64,000 nt of DNA from Caprimulgus europaeus (lineage: Eukaryota > Chordata > Aves > Caprimulgiformes > Caprimulgidae). Both the position numbers and the translations under genes were made by a program. Under the pieces are notes generated by a model that searched no databases, had not been told where the DNA came from, and saw nothing but the letters and a program-made list of their open reading frames with translations. The DNA lies in NCBI GenBank assembly GCA_907165065.1, contig OU015525.1, forward strand, positions 31,624,037 to 31,688,036. The letters run 5' to 3'. Positions 52,701 to 64,000 of the stretch are shown in pieces; within the stretch, counting starts at the first letter, position 1, and each line of letters opens with the position of its first letter.

Positions 52701-55700
52701 CCTCCAGGTGGAAATTATTCATACAAATGATTCAGCAAGCCTTCAGTATTAAATATTTGACAAAAGTAAAAAGGCCTTATGTGTCACTAGCTAAAGGCAA
52801 AGCTGTCCATGGCATTGAACTTACACAGAATTCTGGTTTGTGTGAAAAGGCCTTGTTTCCAATAGCTTAGAACTTTTCTAAATGTTAACAGTTTGAAATT
52901 AAAGTTTTCTATTCTACTTATCAAGTGAATTGTACCTGTTTTCCCCTTAATGTTTCTGTCTGAATATTTCAAATACTTCTGAGAAAGAGATTGGGAGAAA
53001 AAAAAAAAAAAACAACCCTGCTGTTTGCTCTCATAAGAAAATATTTTAATACTGTTCAGGTTTTTTCAATTTGAAAGGGAACAACATGCTCTTTATCACA
53101 ATCAAAAGCATAAATCAAAGACACTTCTGCTAAGATATATTTAGAAATACTTTAATGAAACCCATGGGCACCATGAATATTCTTTGAATGGGTTTGTTCA
53201 ATAATTGTTACTACTATTAGAGAATTTAACCAGGGAAAATAAGTCAGGTATCATCTGATTATTGACAAAAGAAGCACATACACCTTGCCAATTATAAAAA
53301 ATTGGGAGAAACCAAAGCATGTTGTTAGAGCGAGTACGTAAGTGATTTGTATGCTAGTGACTACAGTGTATGTTAATAAGATCAAGCTAACCCACAGTCT
53401 TGTAATATAAAATGAACAACCTTTCCTTTTGCCCTTTCCACAGAAACAATGCCATATTCACAAACTTATTGGAAAATGTGGGCAGATCAATTTGTCTAAA
53501 GAAAAAAGTAGTTAAGCTGTATCCTGGTGCAGCTAGCATAGTCACTTACCTAAAAGTGTAGTACAATTATTAAAAAAAATCAATACACTTGTTCTCTGGT
53601 CTTGTGTTCAAAAGGGAAGAATTTCTATCCCCTGGGAGGGCTCTGCTATATATTTCCTTAGTGCAACAAGCAACAATTAATGGATTTCACAAATTGCTAT
53701 TTATGTACCTTGACATCTTGTTTCTTGTGTCTCCTTCCCAATCAAATCTATGATTAAAAGCAATTATATCTGTCAACCCCTCATCATATCTGACTCCTCC
53801 TCAGTAGCACACAATACTCAGAGGACTAGATGTAAAGTCTGGGGCTACACCTGTACCAGTAAATAAGTGCAAGCAACACCATGGCTTACATCCAAATGGC
53901 TGAACTCTTTCTTCCTTCCCATACCCTTTCCATGTCTGAGCAGAGAGTTTTTTGACCTGGATATGGACTAACACTGTTCCTTGGAGCGTGTTAACAATTT
54001 AAAAGAGTAATTTATTCTGAGTAGCGTTTTAGCTCAAGTATGGGCCATCCTGTGTGCTGATAGAAAAGTAGCCTCAGAGTCTAAATCCTAGAGTTGCCTT
54101 TCCTGTCCTGAGCATGAGCGTAGCCCAAACCAGACATCACTCCTGGCGAACAATTTCTGACCTACACCACATTGATCTGCAAGGATGCATACATTTCCTC
54201 CACACATTTTCAGTGACTTGCTTTGTTCCATTCAAAACTGCAGCTTACTGACAAGCCACGACCTATATTAGTGTAAGATATGTCTTCACTCCTAACATTT
54301 GTTATGATTATGATAAAGTTGTCACAGAAACGGACTATTCCTGATGGCAGCTGAATCTGAAAGCATGTAGCTTTCATGATTTAGACAAGACTGGTAAAAG
54401 AAAGATACTAGGGCAGCATGTATATATTTATATATCTTTTATTTTTATGTCTTTTTTTTTTTTTGCAAAAAGTTTTTACTTGCTTCTGAAAAAAAAACCC
54501 ATTTCAAATTCTGATCTTACTAAACATGCAGATTCATGCATTACAATGACATAAAATATCCAGATTATAATTTCTAAAATTTATGTAAGAAAGTGTCTAG
54601 AAATGTTGATGAAAACAGTAAAACAATTGTAGAACTAAAATTAACATTTAAAGCGACAATTGCAGAATAATTGCAGAATATACATAAAGAAATCTGAATT
54701 CTCTATTACATTCTCTATATGAACAATGAAGGATGAAAATCTGCACAGTACCAGATAATAGGTTTCTAGACACAATTTACTTGATGCAAAATATCATGAA
54801 CAATTCAATTTATATCTTCTGTCATGATGGAGAGATAAGGCAGTAGAATTGGTTTGGTTTTATGTATATTTGTTTGCTGTACAATTTATTGCTGAAAGTT
54901 TGAGAGAGACACAGAGAGTCTGTGTTCAAGGCATGATGGAGCTGGACCAAGATTTAACAGTACCTTAAAGTCAAACTGTATGGTAGAAGTTCATCAAGGG
55001 TTGCACAGCCCTAAAAGGGACTTTAGGTGAAATCTCAGTGCCTTACATCCTCTGTAAATCTAGCCCCAGGAACAATTCTATCAATGTTCTATAACCTGCT
55101 TTTTTTTTCCTTTTTTTCTTTTTTTTTTCTGGGCATGAGACATCACATCTTGGTGTTTGGAGGACTCAGTAGAGGTGTTATAATTGGACTAAATGCTAGC
55201 AAAACAGATGCAAAACAGGAATGAGACAGAACTGACAGAAAAGTAGTTCTTCAGAGGAGACAGGCCAAAGAAAAAGCAGAATATACTCTTTATTTCTTAA
55301 CCTAGTAATTCCTGATCGACTAGGTGTATAACAGGAGATAATTACAAAGGCAGTGAGGCTTCATATATTTGATCACACTTCCTTTTAGCAAAGACAGATT
55401 CCTTCCTTTTTAACTCACTAAATCACTGCAGACTTTGAGTTCAAGTATTATCTGCCAAACATTCAGAATACACAGGATCATATATATCTCTCCATAAAAC
55501 TAGCTTCCTATTTTATTCTCTGATATTCATAGGGAAAAAAAAAAACATCAGAATATTTTCAAAACCTTCTATTTGTGCTATGGGAACCAACCACAGAAAA
55601 GCTGAGAAAAAACAAATATGCCCTTGGACACTGTCTTCTCTTTGCAAAGGTGAGCACTCAAAAAGATAGCTTATGAACGAGCCCAAATTCGTAATGTCTT

Positions 55701-56827
55701 CAGCAAGACCTTATTTTTTTTAGAGCTTTTTTGTCTGGATTTTCTTGTACTTCTAAGAAGTTCTGAAGATAAGAAAATAAATAGTAACTGTGTATGCAAC
55801 AGATAGGTGTCTGGGTTTAAAAAAACACTAGAGAATTTAAAACGTTTTGTGCTGTTAATATTAACATTAAATTTTAGTATTATGAACTTCACCATCATGT
55901 TTGGTGTTATGATAGAAAAGCTAGTCTATTATTATCACTAAAAAAGCACATGCAATGATATGCAGCAGTTCTGAACACCACAATTTGTTGGCTTCAGGAT
56001 AAGACTGAAGCACACAGTTACTTTCTAGGACAAAGCCTGAATGCTTTGCTGATTGGCACTTCATTAAATTTGAGTAAAATTGTAGCCTGCTATTTTTTTT
56101 TTTAATTCAAGAACTGTGCTATGAAAATTATTTCCTTCTCTTTTAGCTAAATGGAGAAAAAAAAAGGCAGAAGCTAGGATGTTGCTAGTTAATATAAACT
56201 GTACATGAAAATGTAAGCTTAATTTACATTACATAATCTATTTCAAAACATACAAAGACAAACATCTACCAATATCTTGTTCTGGCTTGCTTTCCTCTCC
56301 CTTTTGCTTTCAAATACAATGTTTCATTTAGGAGTTGTTTAAAAACTACCAGAAAGAATTCTTTGGGGTTGGTGATGATTTGGCAATGCCTTTAGTTCCC
56401 CATCTGGTTCACCCTTTGTTTCCCATCTCAGAGCAGAACCACTAAGGTAACTTTCAATGCCAGACTAATGCTCCCTGAGAGCACCCTGACGATGCTATGT
56501 GACTAAATACCACATCTTACACTTTGCAAATTTCAAACTGCAAGAACTAAAGGGATTTAATAGTGTTCACTGTGTATTTAAGAGCTCTCCTCTTCTGTTG
56601 CTCCCTCTCTCTAACCTTCCTTTCAATCTGTAAACCTATGCAGAATTGATGTATTACACAATTTTTCTCAGGAGCATACCCATTGTTTTGGTAAAGGAAG
56701 AGTTATTTTTCAAAGCACTCATCCAGAAACTTGGCTGAGAGAGGCCCAATCACAAAGGTACTCCAGGTCCCATAGGACACTTCCTTTTTGTTCTAGAAGA
56801 GAAAAGATGCTAGAGAATATTTAATTC

Positions 56828-56850
56828 AAAAAACAAAACAAAACAAAACA
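56828..56850. repeat. (AAAAC)n short tandem repeat
   Basis: About four units of AAAAC with an A-rich leader. Confidence 0.8.
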
Positions 56851-59800
56851 ATGCCAACCCACCACACTAAAAAAGCAAAAAATCTCAAACCCCACATACG
56901 GCTAAGCAAACCAAATACGCACTGGAATATCTTGCTTTTGTGAACAATTATGTTCCTGAACAGGGTATGACAAGTATGCTGAAGAGAGTAAATAGATTCC
57001 TGACTAGCTGTGGGTGTCCTGAATTAATGTCTTGCTTCAGTTCAGGAGTGCAGTTCTGAGATGAATCTTCTAATCATCCCCACTTACCAGTTAGATTCAC
57101 ACAGGGAGCGGCCTCTCAGTGCTCACCCTCAATACCTCTCTGATGAAATCAAACCAGAAGATATCCTCCCACAGCATGCTCCTCCAATCACTAAAATATT
57201 TAGTCCAGAGGTTGTAAAGCTGTGAAGTAAACTTCCTCTAAAATGCATATGGAATGAATGTCAGATTCTTAGTACACGTTCAGCTGCTCGCCAAATGTTT
57301 CTGTAGCGCTGTACTGATTGCCACTACAAACCTTGCCTCTATGGTTGCATTAGGGTACAATTTGTGCACACAGTCATTAAATATATCTGTGCAAATAAGA
57401 AAGACTTTTGCCCATGGCTATTCTGGGAAATCACATTCGGTGAGTGCTCTTTCTCTGAAACAGTTACTCTCCAAATGCTGCAGGTCAGTATTTCAAAGCG
57501 TATGACAGAGAGATCATAGCTGAGACCAACAAAGGCAGAAACTTTGGGATTTTTTAATCTCTTAAAATGAAAATTTTAAAGCCTTAATTTACTTGTATAT
57601 GAGGATGTATCTAACAGAAATCACTGTGCTGAGATTTTCAAAAGATGTCATCTTTGTCACAGTTTTCATTGTTGTTGTATTGGCATGAGTAGCTGCGTAT
57701 TTATAACTATCTACAATTGCATGTTCACAGTGTTTCCATATGCCCATAAAGGGAAAATCACAGCAAACTACTGCAAAACCTCATCTAAATCTCCAGAAGC
57801 AGTCAAATTCTTGTTTGTTGCCAACATGTGTGAACCCAGACATGAAGTACCTCAAAATCAGTATTCAGGACAAGTAAATGTTTATGAACACATGAGAATG
57901 ATCTGAGAAAGCTGGATGAATTACTCTGAAAAAAAAAAAAAAAAGAAAGCAGAGTTTGCCATAAAAAAGCATTTATGTGTACAAAACAAATGGAAGACGT
58001 ACGTGTGAGTTGTTTCAAAAGTTGAGGTCATGATAGTTGTATGTTATATTCCAGACATTTTTGTGAATACAAAAGTATAGTTGTGCTGGTCTTTAAAAAA
58101 ACAAAAAGCAAGCAGGTAAAAAAACAGAGTCTACATTTTCACTGTCTTTGGGAAGCACACAGGTAAGAGTTAAAACTAGTTACTAATGAGAAAAGTTTTG
58201 CAAATAGAGTATTGCTCATTGTGAAGAACAGAGATGGAAGACAGAACAGTATGAGAGCATATCAATGTGCACAGCTAACTAGGAAGAATTTTCAAGTCTG
58301 GTAAATGTCCTAAGAGCAGGAAGAAAAGGTGTTGGTCTGCTGCAGAGATTGAGGGATGTAAAGCCCTGGATTTTTATACAACAAATTATGGAGCAAGCAG
58401 TTAGTATGCTGTAGAAATGAACTTGCTTTTGTAGGAGGTTGAACAGGAAATAAATATAGTGCATCTTTTTCAATCCATATATGGCAGACTTTTCCCTGCA
58501 GAAATTCATTTTATAACACAGGTATATAAATAAGTTCTACCATGCTAGTATAGTGAAGTGTTGATCACTATTCCAGAGCCAGAGCTGCAAAACTCAACCA
58601 AGAGTACAGTGTCAAGTATAACCAGGGAGCTAGTTTACAACAGAAGAAATATAGATTTAAAGTGACTGGGTTCTCAGCTCTTTTTCAGAAGGGTATTCTA
58701 AAATTACTTCAGACAAACCATAAAATATGAAGAAAGATCAGAACACTGAACTACACTTTTAAGGATTCTTTGATTATCTTTTTTTAGACATTTCAACCTC
58801 CTGACAAAGGCTACTCTGAGAACAGAAAAGTCCCACGTTAATACATTCTTCTGACAAGTACTGTAGGCTGAAGTGAGAGATTAAGTTAAATTAACTTATG
58901 CTAGCATCTTTAGATATTGTTGTCTTTTTCCCCAGTGATGCCACTGTATAGAAGCTAATCAAACTAAACAATAAACATAGTGTGATTATTGAAACTCTTG
59001 TGGTTTCAGTATTAGATTGGAACACAGTTTCAGTGGCAGATACTATAAAAAAAAAAAATACTGTTGTATACAAACAGTAATTTTATCAAGGTGGAGAAGA
59101 AGACTCCAAAGGCTCCAAAGCATTCCTCACAGGTCTTCAAAGATGAAAAAAAATCTTAATATTTTCAGATATATAATAATATCTTCAGATTTGTCTTTGA
59201 TTACACATTTGATGTAGGCAGGTCCTATATTTAGCCCAGTAGTCTGTAAAATCAGTTACACCTGACTCCAGTCAGACCCTCAGGGACTAGAAAGCAGATC
59301 AAGTCTGCTCCCTTAGCCTTGCTAGCTGCCTTTGTCCTCCATCCCCTCAATTTATTTGGGCTTTATTTTCATGGATGTCTGTGACAGGGAGCATGTCACT
59401 TGATTGAAGTGATATTTAGTAGATTAAAATTATTAAATGGCATTTTGTTGAAGATGGCTTGGACTGGAATTCATATATGGTGACTGATCAGGATTAGGGT
59501 TTGAGAACAGAACTGGTGAAATAACACCATTAAAAATGTTCCAAGGTGACTGGAATTATTAATTAAGGACTCACATTAAATTCAGCTTTCCCTGATAATG
59601 AAAGGCATCAATCTTTATGGAGCTTTTTTGTTTGGTGGGCTTGCACCATTTTTCCTTGCAGCATTTCTGCTTTTAAGTTAAATACTTGCACTACAGTATC
59701 TTAAATTTATAATGGCATTCTAGAAGAAGAGCTGATGGAAAAGCTAGGGCCCCTTGCTAGTTCAATGGCAACATGTTTTGTTGAAAAGCCTTTTAGGAGT

Positions 59801-60366
59801 CTGTGGAAAATGACATCGCTTGTATCTGTCTGCTAAAACCATAATTGTCTGTGTCCCACAATATGGTACTTTGTCCTTCAAGGCTCCAGCATAGTAAGTC
59901 CTGGTGATGAATTTCCTCTTAAAACACAATAAGAGTCCAACAGTGGAGGAAAAAACCCACCACTTTTTCAAATACATACTTAGACATAAAAAGGACTTTT
60001 CAGAAATGCTGTAGAAGACTTAAGTATAAAAATAAATTTAATCATAATAATAAAAAATCATATTCTTTACAGTACACATCAATGATAAGCCTGTCAAGAA
60101 AATTACACTTTTTTGCTCCAAAGAAAAGGTGTATATTACTTCAATATTTTGTCAATGCTTTTTTAGTACCATGTTTCACTGCGTGAAAATAAGTTTCACA
60201 TCAACAAAACATATATGCATGTACAGATTCACTAGTACTGATTCCATTTTGGTGATTTACACTTTTATATGCGACTGATTGTTGCCATCTCACTTTTCAT
60301 AAATATATGTAGATTTAACCCTTCTTGAGATAATTTTTCAGGTGGTGTTTCAATTGGCCATGCAAT

Positions 60367-60527
60367 GATATCATTACCCCTGAGGGTATTTAAAAGATGT
60401 GTAGACATGGTGCTTAGGGACATGGTTTAGTTTCGGACTTGGCACTGTTAGGTTTATGGCTGTACTCGATGGTCTTTTCCAACCTAACAAGGGTCTTTTA
60501 GAATCTAAGTGGTCCTATGATTCTATT
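60367..60527 (+). mobile_element. CR1 LINE 3' tail, plus strand
   Basis: The text runs 'cctgagggtatttaaaagat', 'tggtgcttagggacatggtt', 'ggacttggcactgttaggtt' and 'gatggtcttttccaacctaa', and ends TCCTATGATTCTATT. This is a CR1 3' end in sense orientation, from the same subfamily type as the 21.9-kb copy. Its terminal octamer has one clear unit. It is 5'-truncated and non-coding. Confidence 0.88.
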
Positions 60528-63302
60528 GCCACAATGGCTTTGCCAAGTAAATAATTTTAAATGCTCCTTTTCTAGAATTTCTCTCTGATGGGAGCCCACT
60601 ATGTTCATTGTTTAAAATTGGTTACCCAGCACCAGCATATTTATAAAAATTGATTAATTACATCAATCTAGCAGTTGGCTTGTTTATGAGTTTTGTCTGT
60701 GATTTACAAGATAGGAAATTAAACTTGGCATAGTGAGTAAAATTTGTTACTCTTCCAATCATTAATTGTATTTCACTTGTAATTTTCATACTGTCAAAAA
60801 TATATTCCAGTTTAGTTAGTTTAGTAGCTTTTGTTTATTCCATCATATCAAGTTTCCTCTTAATTTTAAATAAAAAAGGTCTTTTTTGTTGCCTTTTATA
60901 AGAGAATGTTTTGGTTTCCTAATATGAAGACTATAATTTCATGATAGAATTACGATTACAATGCAGATATTTTTCAAGGAAGCGTTTCATTATTTGGGGT
61001 TGATTGAATCAAGTGTTCCGGAAGAAAAACTGAGGATGTAGAGTACTGTATTACTTACCTGATATTTTGGCTTAAATATGGACTTCAGTCATTTTTTCTG
61101 GCCTGTATTCTCAAACAGGCCTATAGATGAAAAATATGCCTGCTCCCATATGGCCTGGATATTCCATATGCAGAAAGCAAAATTTAAAAGTACAACCAAT
61201 TCCACACACTAGTACAACTTCTATGTACATCTGCAGTCACTTATTTCTAATCACATTGGTCTAAATCTACTTAGAAAATTACTTACCTTCTTGTGTTGCC
61301 TATGCAAACATAGGAAAATGCAGTTATACACGTCCCCTATCCCAGTAGTTTGGACACATCATATGATCTTCCCATCTATTTTCCCACTTTTTTTTCCTAC
61401 ATCATTATGAAGTACAACTCTGTTCCTTTAAGAGATAATATATTTTTCATAGAAATATAATGCAAAAGCAAAACAATAAATATACTTTATGAAGCCTCAA
61501 CATTAAAACTTAAGTGAAATTGGAAGAATTACAAAAAATTAAGTGAAAATATTGCTAAATATTTCAGCCTGATTAAAATGAATCCAATGAGCAGAATAAA
61601 TTAGGATAGGAGCTTGATTATTACTGTCTGATAATTATTTATGAATGTTACATACTCTGTTATGTATAGGTGCCCTTAATACTTTGTAAGTATTCATCCA
61701 GCACCTAACATGTTTTATAAGGAAGGGCAATCATAAAGATTAAGTATTTTTATAATAGTTTCATTCTGGTGAAAAGAAATCAGTCTGTGCTACTGTATGG
61801 CAAATGTTCATACCCAGTTGAAGTCAGCTCTTCCAATTGCTGAGCTTTCTGAATGTAAGCAGTCTGAATTTATTTTGACTTCATTATCCTTTACTGTCAC
61901 ATATTATAGAGTGTTCAGACAAATATGTTTCTGTTTTATTCTTAAAATATTTTTCAAAATCATTTTGCTAGAGTGATATATAGCCAGTGTGGAAATCATC
62001 ATATTTCCCCCACTATTTCTCTTCTAACACAAGCTAGCCTATTATTTTCATTTTAAACAAGGCTGATGATTGTTAACTAATGTATCTGTAATGACTCAAT
62101 CATTATATCAACACTTCATTTAACACAAAGTGCTTAAATTAGCAACTACTGTCAAAGAGCCTTCATAACAACTATTTGTACTTTTACCTACTCTGAAAGG
62201 CACCTTTCATTAGATCCGTCTAACATTCAAAATCTCTGAAATGGTACTATGGAACCCAGAAAAGAATCTTGCCATTATAGCATAAACACTTATATATTGA
62301 TGTTGCATTTTACAGTTTCTATCTATTTCTATTATCTGTAATTTCATGCAAGACATTCGGTGGGCACACTGACGTTCATGTAGGTGGAATACAAATATTT
62401 GCTAGACAATTCTTATAGTTTTCAACTGAAATATAAGATTAGTCCTACAGCATTTGCAAGGCATAATAAATTACAGAGATTGAAGTGATTGCATAGTTGG
62501 GACAGTAGGGTGAGGCAGGATCTGCACAGACACCCCTGAAGTTATCATTAAACAAGTGTTCATTATCAAGGAGGCTGACAAGTAATTGGAATGGGAAGGA
62601 AAATCAAAGTTAAATGCTTCCATATGAACTGACTTTTTAAGGAATTACTTTAGTCGCTTAAGTCTGCCCTTTTGGGCCTCTCAGCTTGGGTCTATTTAGC
62701 CACAGGTTAAATTTTGCTTTCTTGAGTAGGAAGTTTTGATTAAATTGGTCTTTTTTTGTGTATCCTGGAAGCTTTAGAACATTTTGCTATGCTTTGCGTG
62801 GGCTCATACAACTCATGAGCAAACTGTGAGTGTTTCCTCCAGCACAAACCAATCATAAGGATTAATTAATGGGATTTTACAAAGAGTTTGAGATACTGAG
62901 AAGCAGAGAAAACCTATTCAGATAGTTGCTATTGCTCATTGTAACTCAGTAGAAACTCAGTGCCAGTTATTAAATACAGCTTTGAAGTTATCATCCAAAA
63001 CTGTTAGCAAACACTTTCACAGAAAAGAAACATTACAAATAGAACAAAAGGTAAGTATTACTGAGGTTTTAGCAGCTATTCCTTGTTTTGCTGTGACTGC
63101 ACATAGTAGCTAATAGCAGCCATCAAAGCAAACCTGTTGAAAGCATTATACTTTATAAATGTTATCCTATAGGCTTATTCAAAGCCTCAGTAAGAGCTGA
63201 GCATTGTAACTGCATTGAGATAGGGCATTATATAATGCAGTTTTATAAGTAATTTAAAACAACAGAAAATTTTAAAAAACAATATAAGACAACAATTTAT
63301 AA
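60528..63302. other. Unique AT-rich DNA, possible 3' flank of the minus-strand exon
   Basis: No gene or repeat is recognised. If the exon at 63303-63532 is real, its 3' untranslated region would extend leftward from here. I see no obvious AATAAA on the minus strand within about 1.4 kb of the stop. The nearest candidate I noticed is near 61868, so the 3' end is undefined. Confidence 0.45.
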
Positions 63303-63532
63303 CTACCCATCCAAGGCTGTAGCAGTAGCTACTGGCGAAACACTGGACATACATACTCTCTGAAGCCTTTCAGTCTTACTTTTGTTAGTGACTTCCCCTG
63401 CAATTACTTCATTTTTCTCTGCTTTGAGTCCTCGCTCTGCAAAGCAGAGCTTATCGTACATGCTGTAAAGCATGCAAGCAAATGACAGAACTGCTCCCAT
63501 GCATAATGCCAGATGTGGACAAACTGGCTTTC
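63303..63532 (-). CDS. Possible 3'-terminal coding exon, unrecognised membrane protein
   Basis: On the minus strand, a pyrimidine-rich stretch ending CTCTCCCCAG (bases 63542-63533) forms a good splice acceptor. The following 230 bases stay open to a TAG at 63303-63305. With two bases completing a split codon (phase 1 intron), it would add about 75 residues. They start KPVCPHLALCMGAVLSFACM, a hydrophobic segment of about 20 residues resembling a membrane helix. A charged, Lys/Glu-rich tail follows (GLKAEKNEVIAGEVTNKSKT) and then a Ser/Val/Thr/Ala-rich end. This 'last helix plus cytosolic tail' layout is typical of the final exon of a multi-pass transporter or receptor. I cannot name the family. 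The frame also continues open upstream to 63596, so a chance frame is possible. Any earlier exons would lie past 64000. Confidence 0.35.
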
Positions 63533-64000
63533 CTGGGGAGAGGAATGCTACAGAGATGCAACCTGGAATTCTTGGAGTAAGCACATGGTAAGTCACTTCT
63601 ATGCTCTCAGCTTGTAAGAGAACACTTACAAGTGTTGAGCCAACACTGGCATAATTTTCTTAAAGTTTAATGCGAATATGTGGACCTACTGTTTTTGTGT
63701 AATTTCTTAGTCAAAAAGCATCACGCTGAAGATGCCCCTTCAATTCTATGCTAGCTGTGGTGCAAGGGAGTTCTGGTTTGGTTTTGCAATGAGGGCTTAA
63801 ATCATGTCAATGTTCTTGGTGGTTCTTGTGTGTCTTTCTAGTTTAGGGTAGTACATAGTTATTGGCTACTAAAGCAAAATGAATACAAGCACCTGTAGAG
63901 TGTCCTGTCAGGACATGAGGGAAAATATGTATTTCCTATATGAAAGGTAGAGCTGTCTAACTGAGAGATGCAAAATCAGAGATGGTTCTACAGATCCTAA
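63533..64000. other. Right edge: putative intron or unique DNA
   Basis: If the exon to its left is real, this is the end of its upstream intron. No further exon, repeat or RNA is seen up to the window edge. Confidence 0.4.

Larger units (their letters stand above)
46121..60366. other. Long unique AT-rich region, no gene recognised
   Basis: Some 14 kb hold no gene or transposon that I can recognise. Simple items are A22 at 49758-49779, a poly(A) run near 53000, a poly(T) run near 54452, (AAAAC)n at about 56830-56850 and a poly(A) run near 57930. Open frames reach about 117 codons (47185-47538, minus), with no domains. A 16-base string TCTCCAGTGAACTAGT occurs at both 46130-46145 and 49423-49438. 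Old, highly diverged repeats could be present below what can be seen by eye. Confidence 0.5.

Noticed and set aside
1..64000. A bacterial-type operon, CRISPR array, tRNA or rRNA genes, or a phage system
   Set aside because: None is visible. The retroelement content, low CpG and absence of long domain-bearing frames mark the window as vertebrate non-coding DNA.

Overview
The window looks like an AT-rich, gene-poor stretch of a bird chromosome, intergenic or deep intronic. The main evidence is five CR1 LINE fragments. Their 3' ends carry variants of the CATAGAAT / ATTCTATG octamer and the 'GGTTnGAGTTGGAAGGGACC'-type tail typical of avian CR1. Two further insertions resemble the class III (ERVL-like) solo LTRs that are abundant in neoavian genomes. 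There are no bacterial-type operons, ribosome binding sites, rRNA, tRNA or CRISPR-like arrays. Most open frames of 60-200 codons read as chance frames in AT-rich DNA or as frames inside repeats. I cannot name the species.

Layout. 1-10.28 kb: unique AT-rich DNA with one MIR-like SINE relic (about 4.97-5.13 kb) and a moderately GC-rich patch at 6.3-6.56 kb. 10.28-15.45 kb: an insertion cluster made of a 583-bp solo LTR, a 1.28-kb CR1 with a decayed reverse transcriptase frame on the minus strand, and a 1001-bp solo LTR with perfect 8-bp inverted ends and a perfect 5-bp target duplication. 15.45-29.28 kb: mostly unique DNA with two short CR1 tails (19.9 and 21.9 kb), A/C-rich tracts and an (AAT)10 microsatellite. 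29.28-40 kb: another CR1 tail, an A/C-rich tract, a G-quadruplex-type motif and a ~200-bp purine-rich tract built on an 8-bp unit. 40-60 kb: unique DNA containing a ~190-bp segment present twice, 1.66 kb apart (44.28 and 45.94 kb). 60.37 kb: a fifth CR1 tail. 63.30-63.53 kb, minus strand: the only candidate host coding sequence I would put forward, a possible 3'-terminal exon of an unrecognised membrane protein whose other exons would lie beyond the right edge.

Nothing here works as a gene system. The function visible is that of dead mobile elements and simple repeats. I found no convincing new biological system. The most useful leads are the duplicated 190-bp segment (possibly an undescribed low-copy repeat) and the putative terminal exon.
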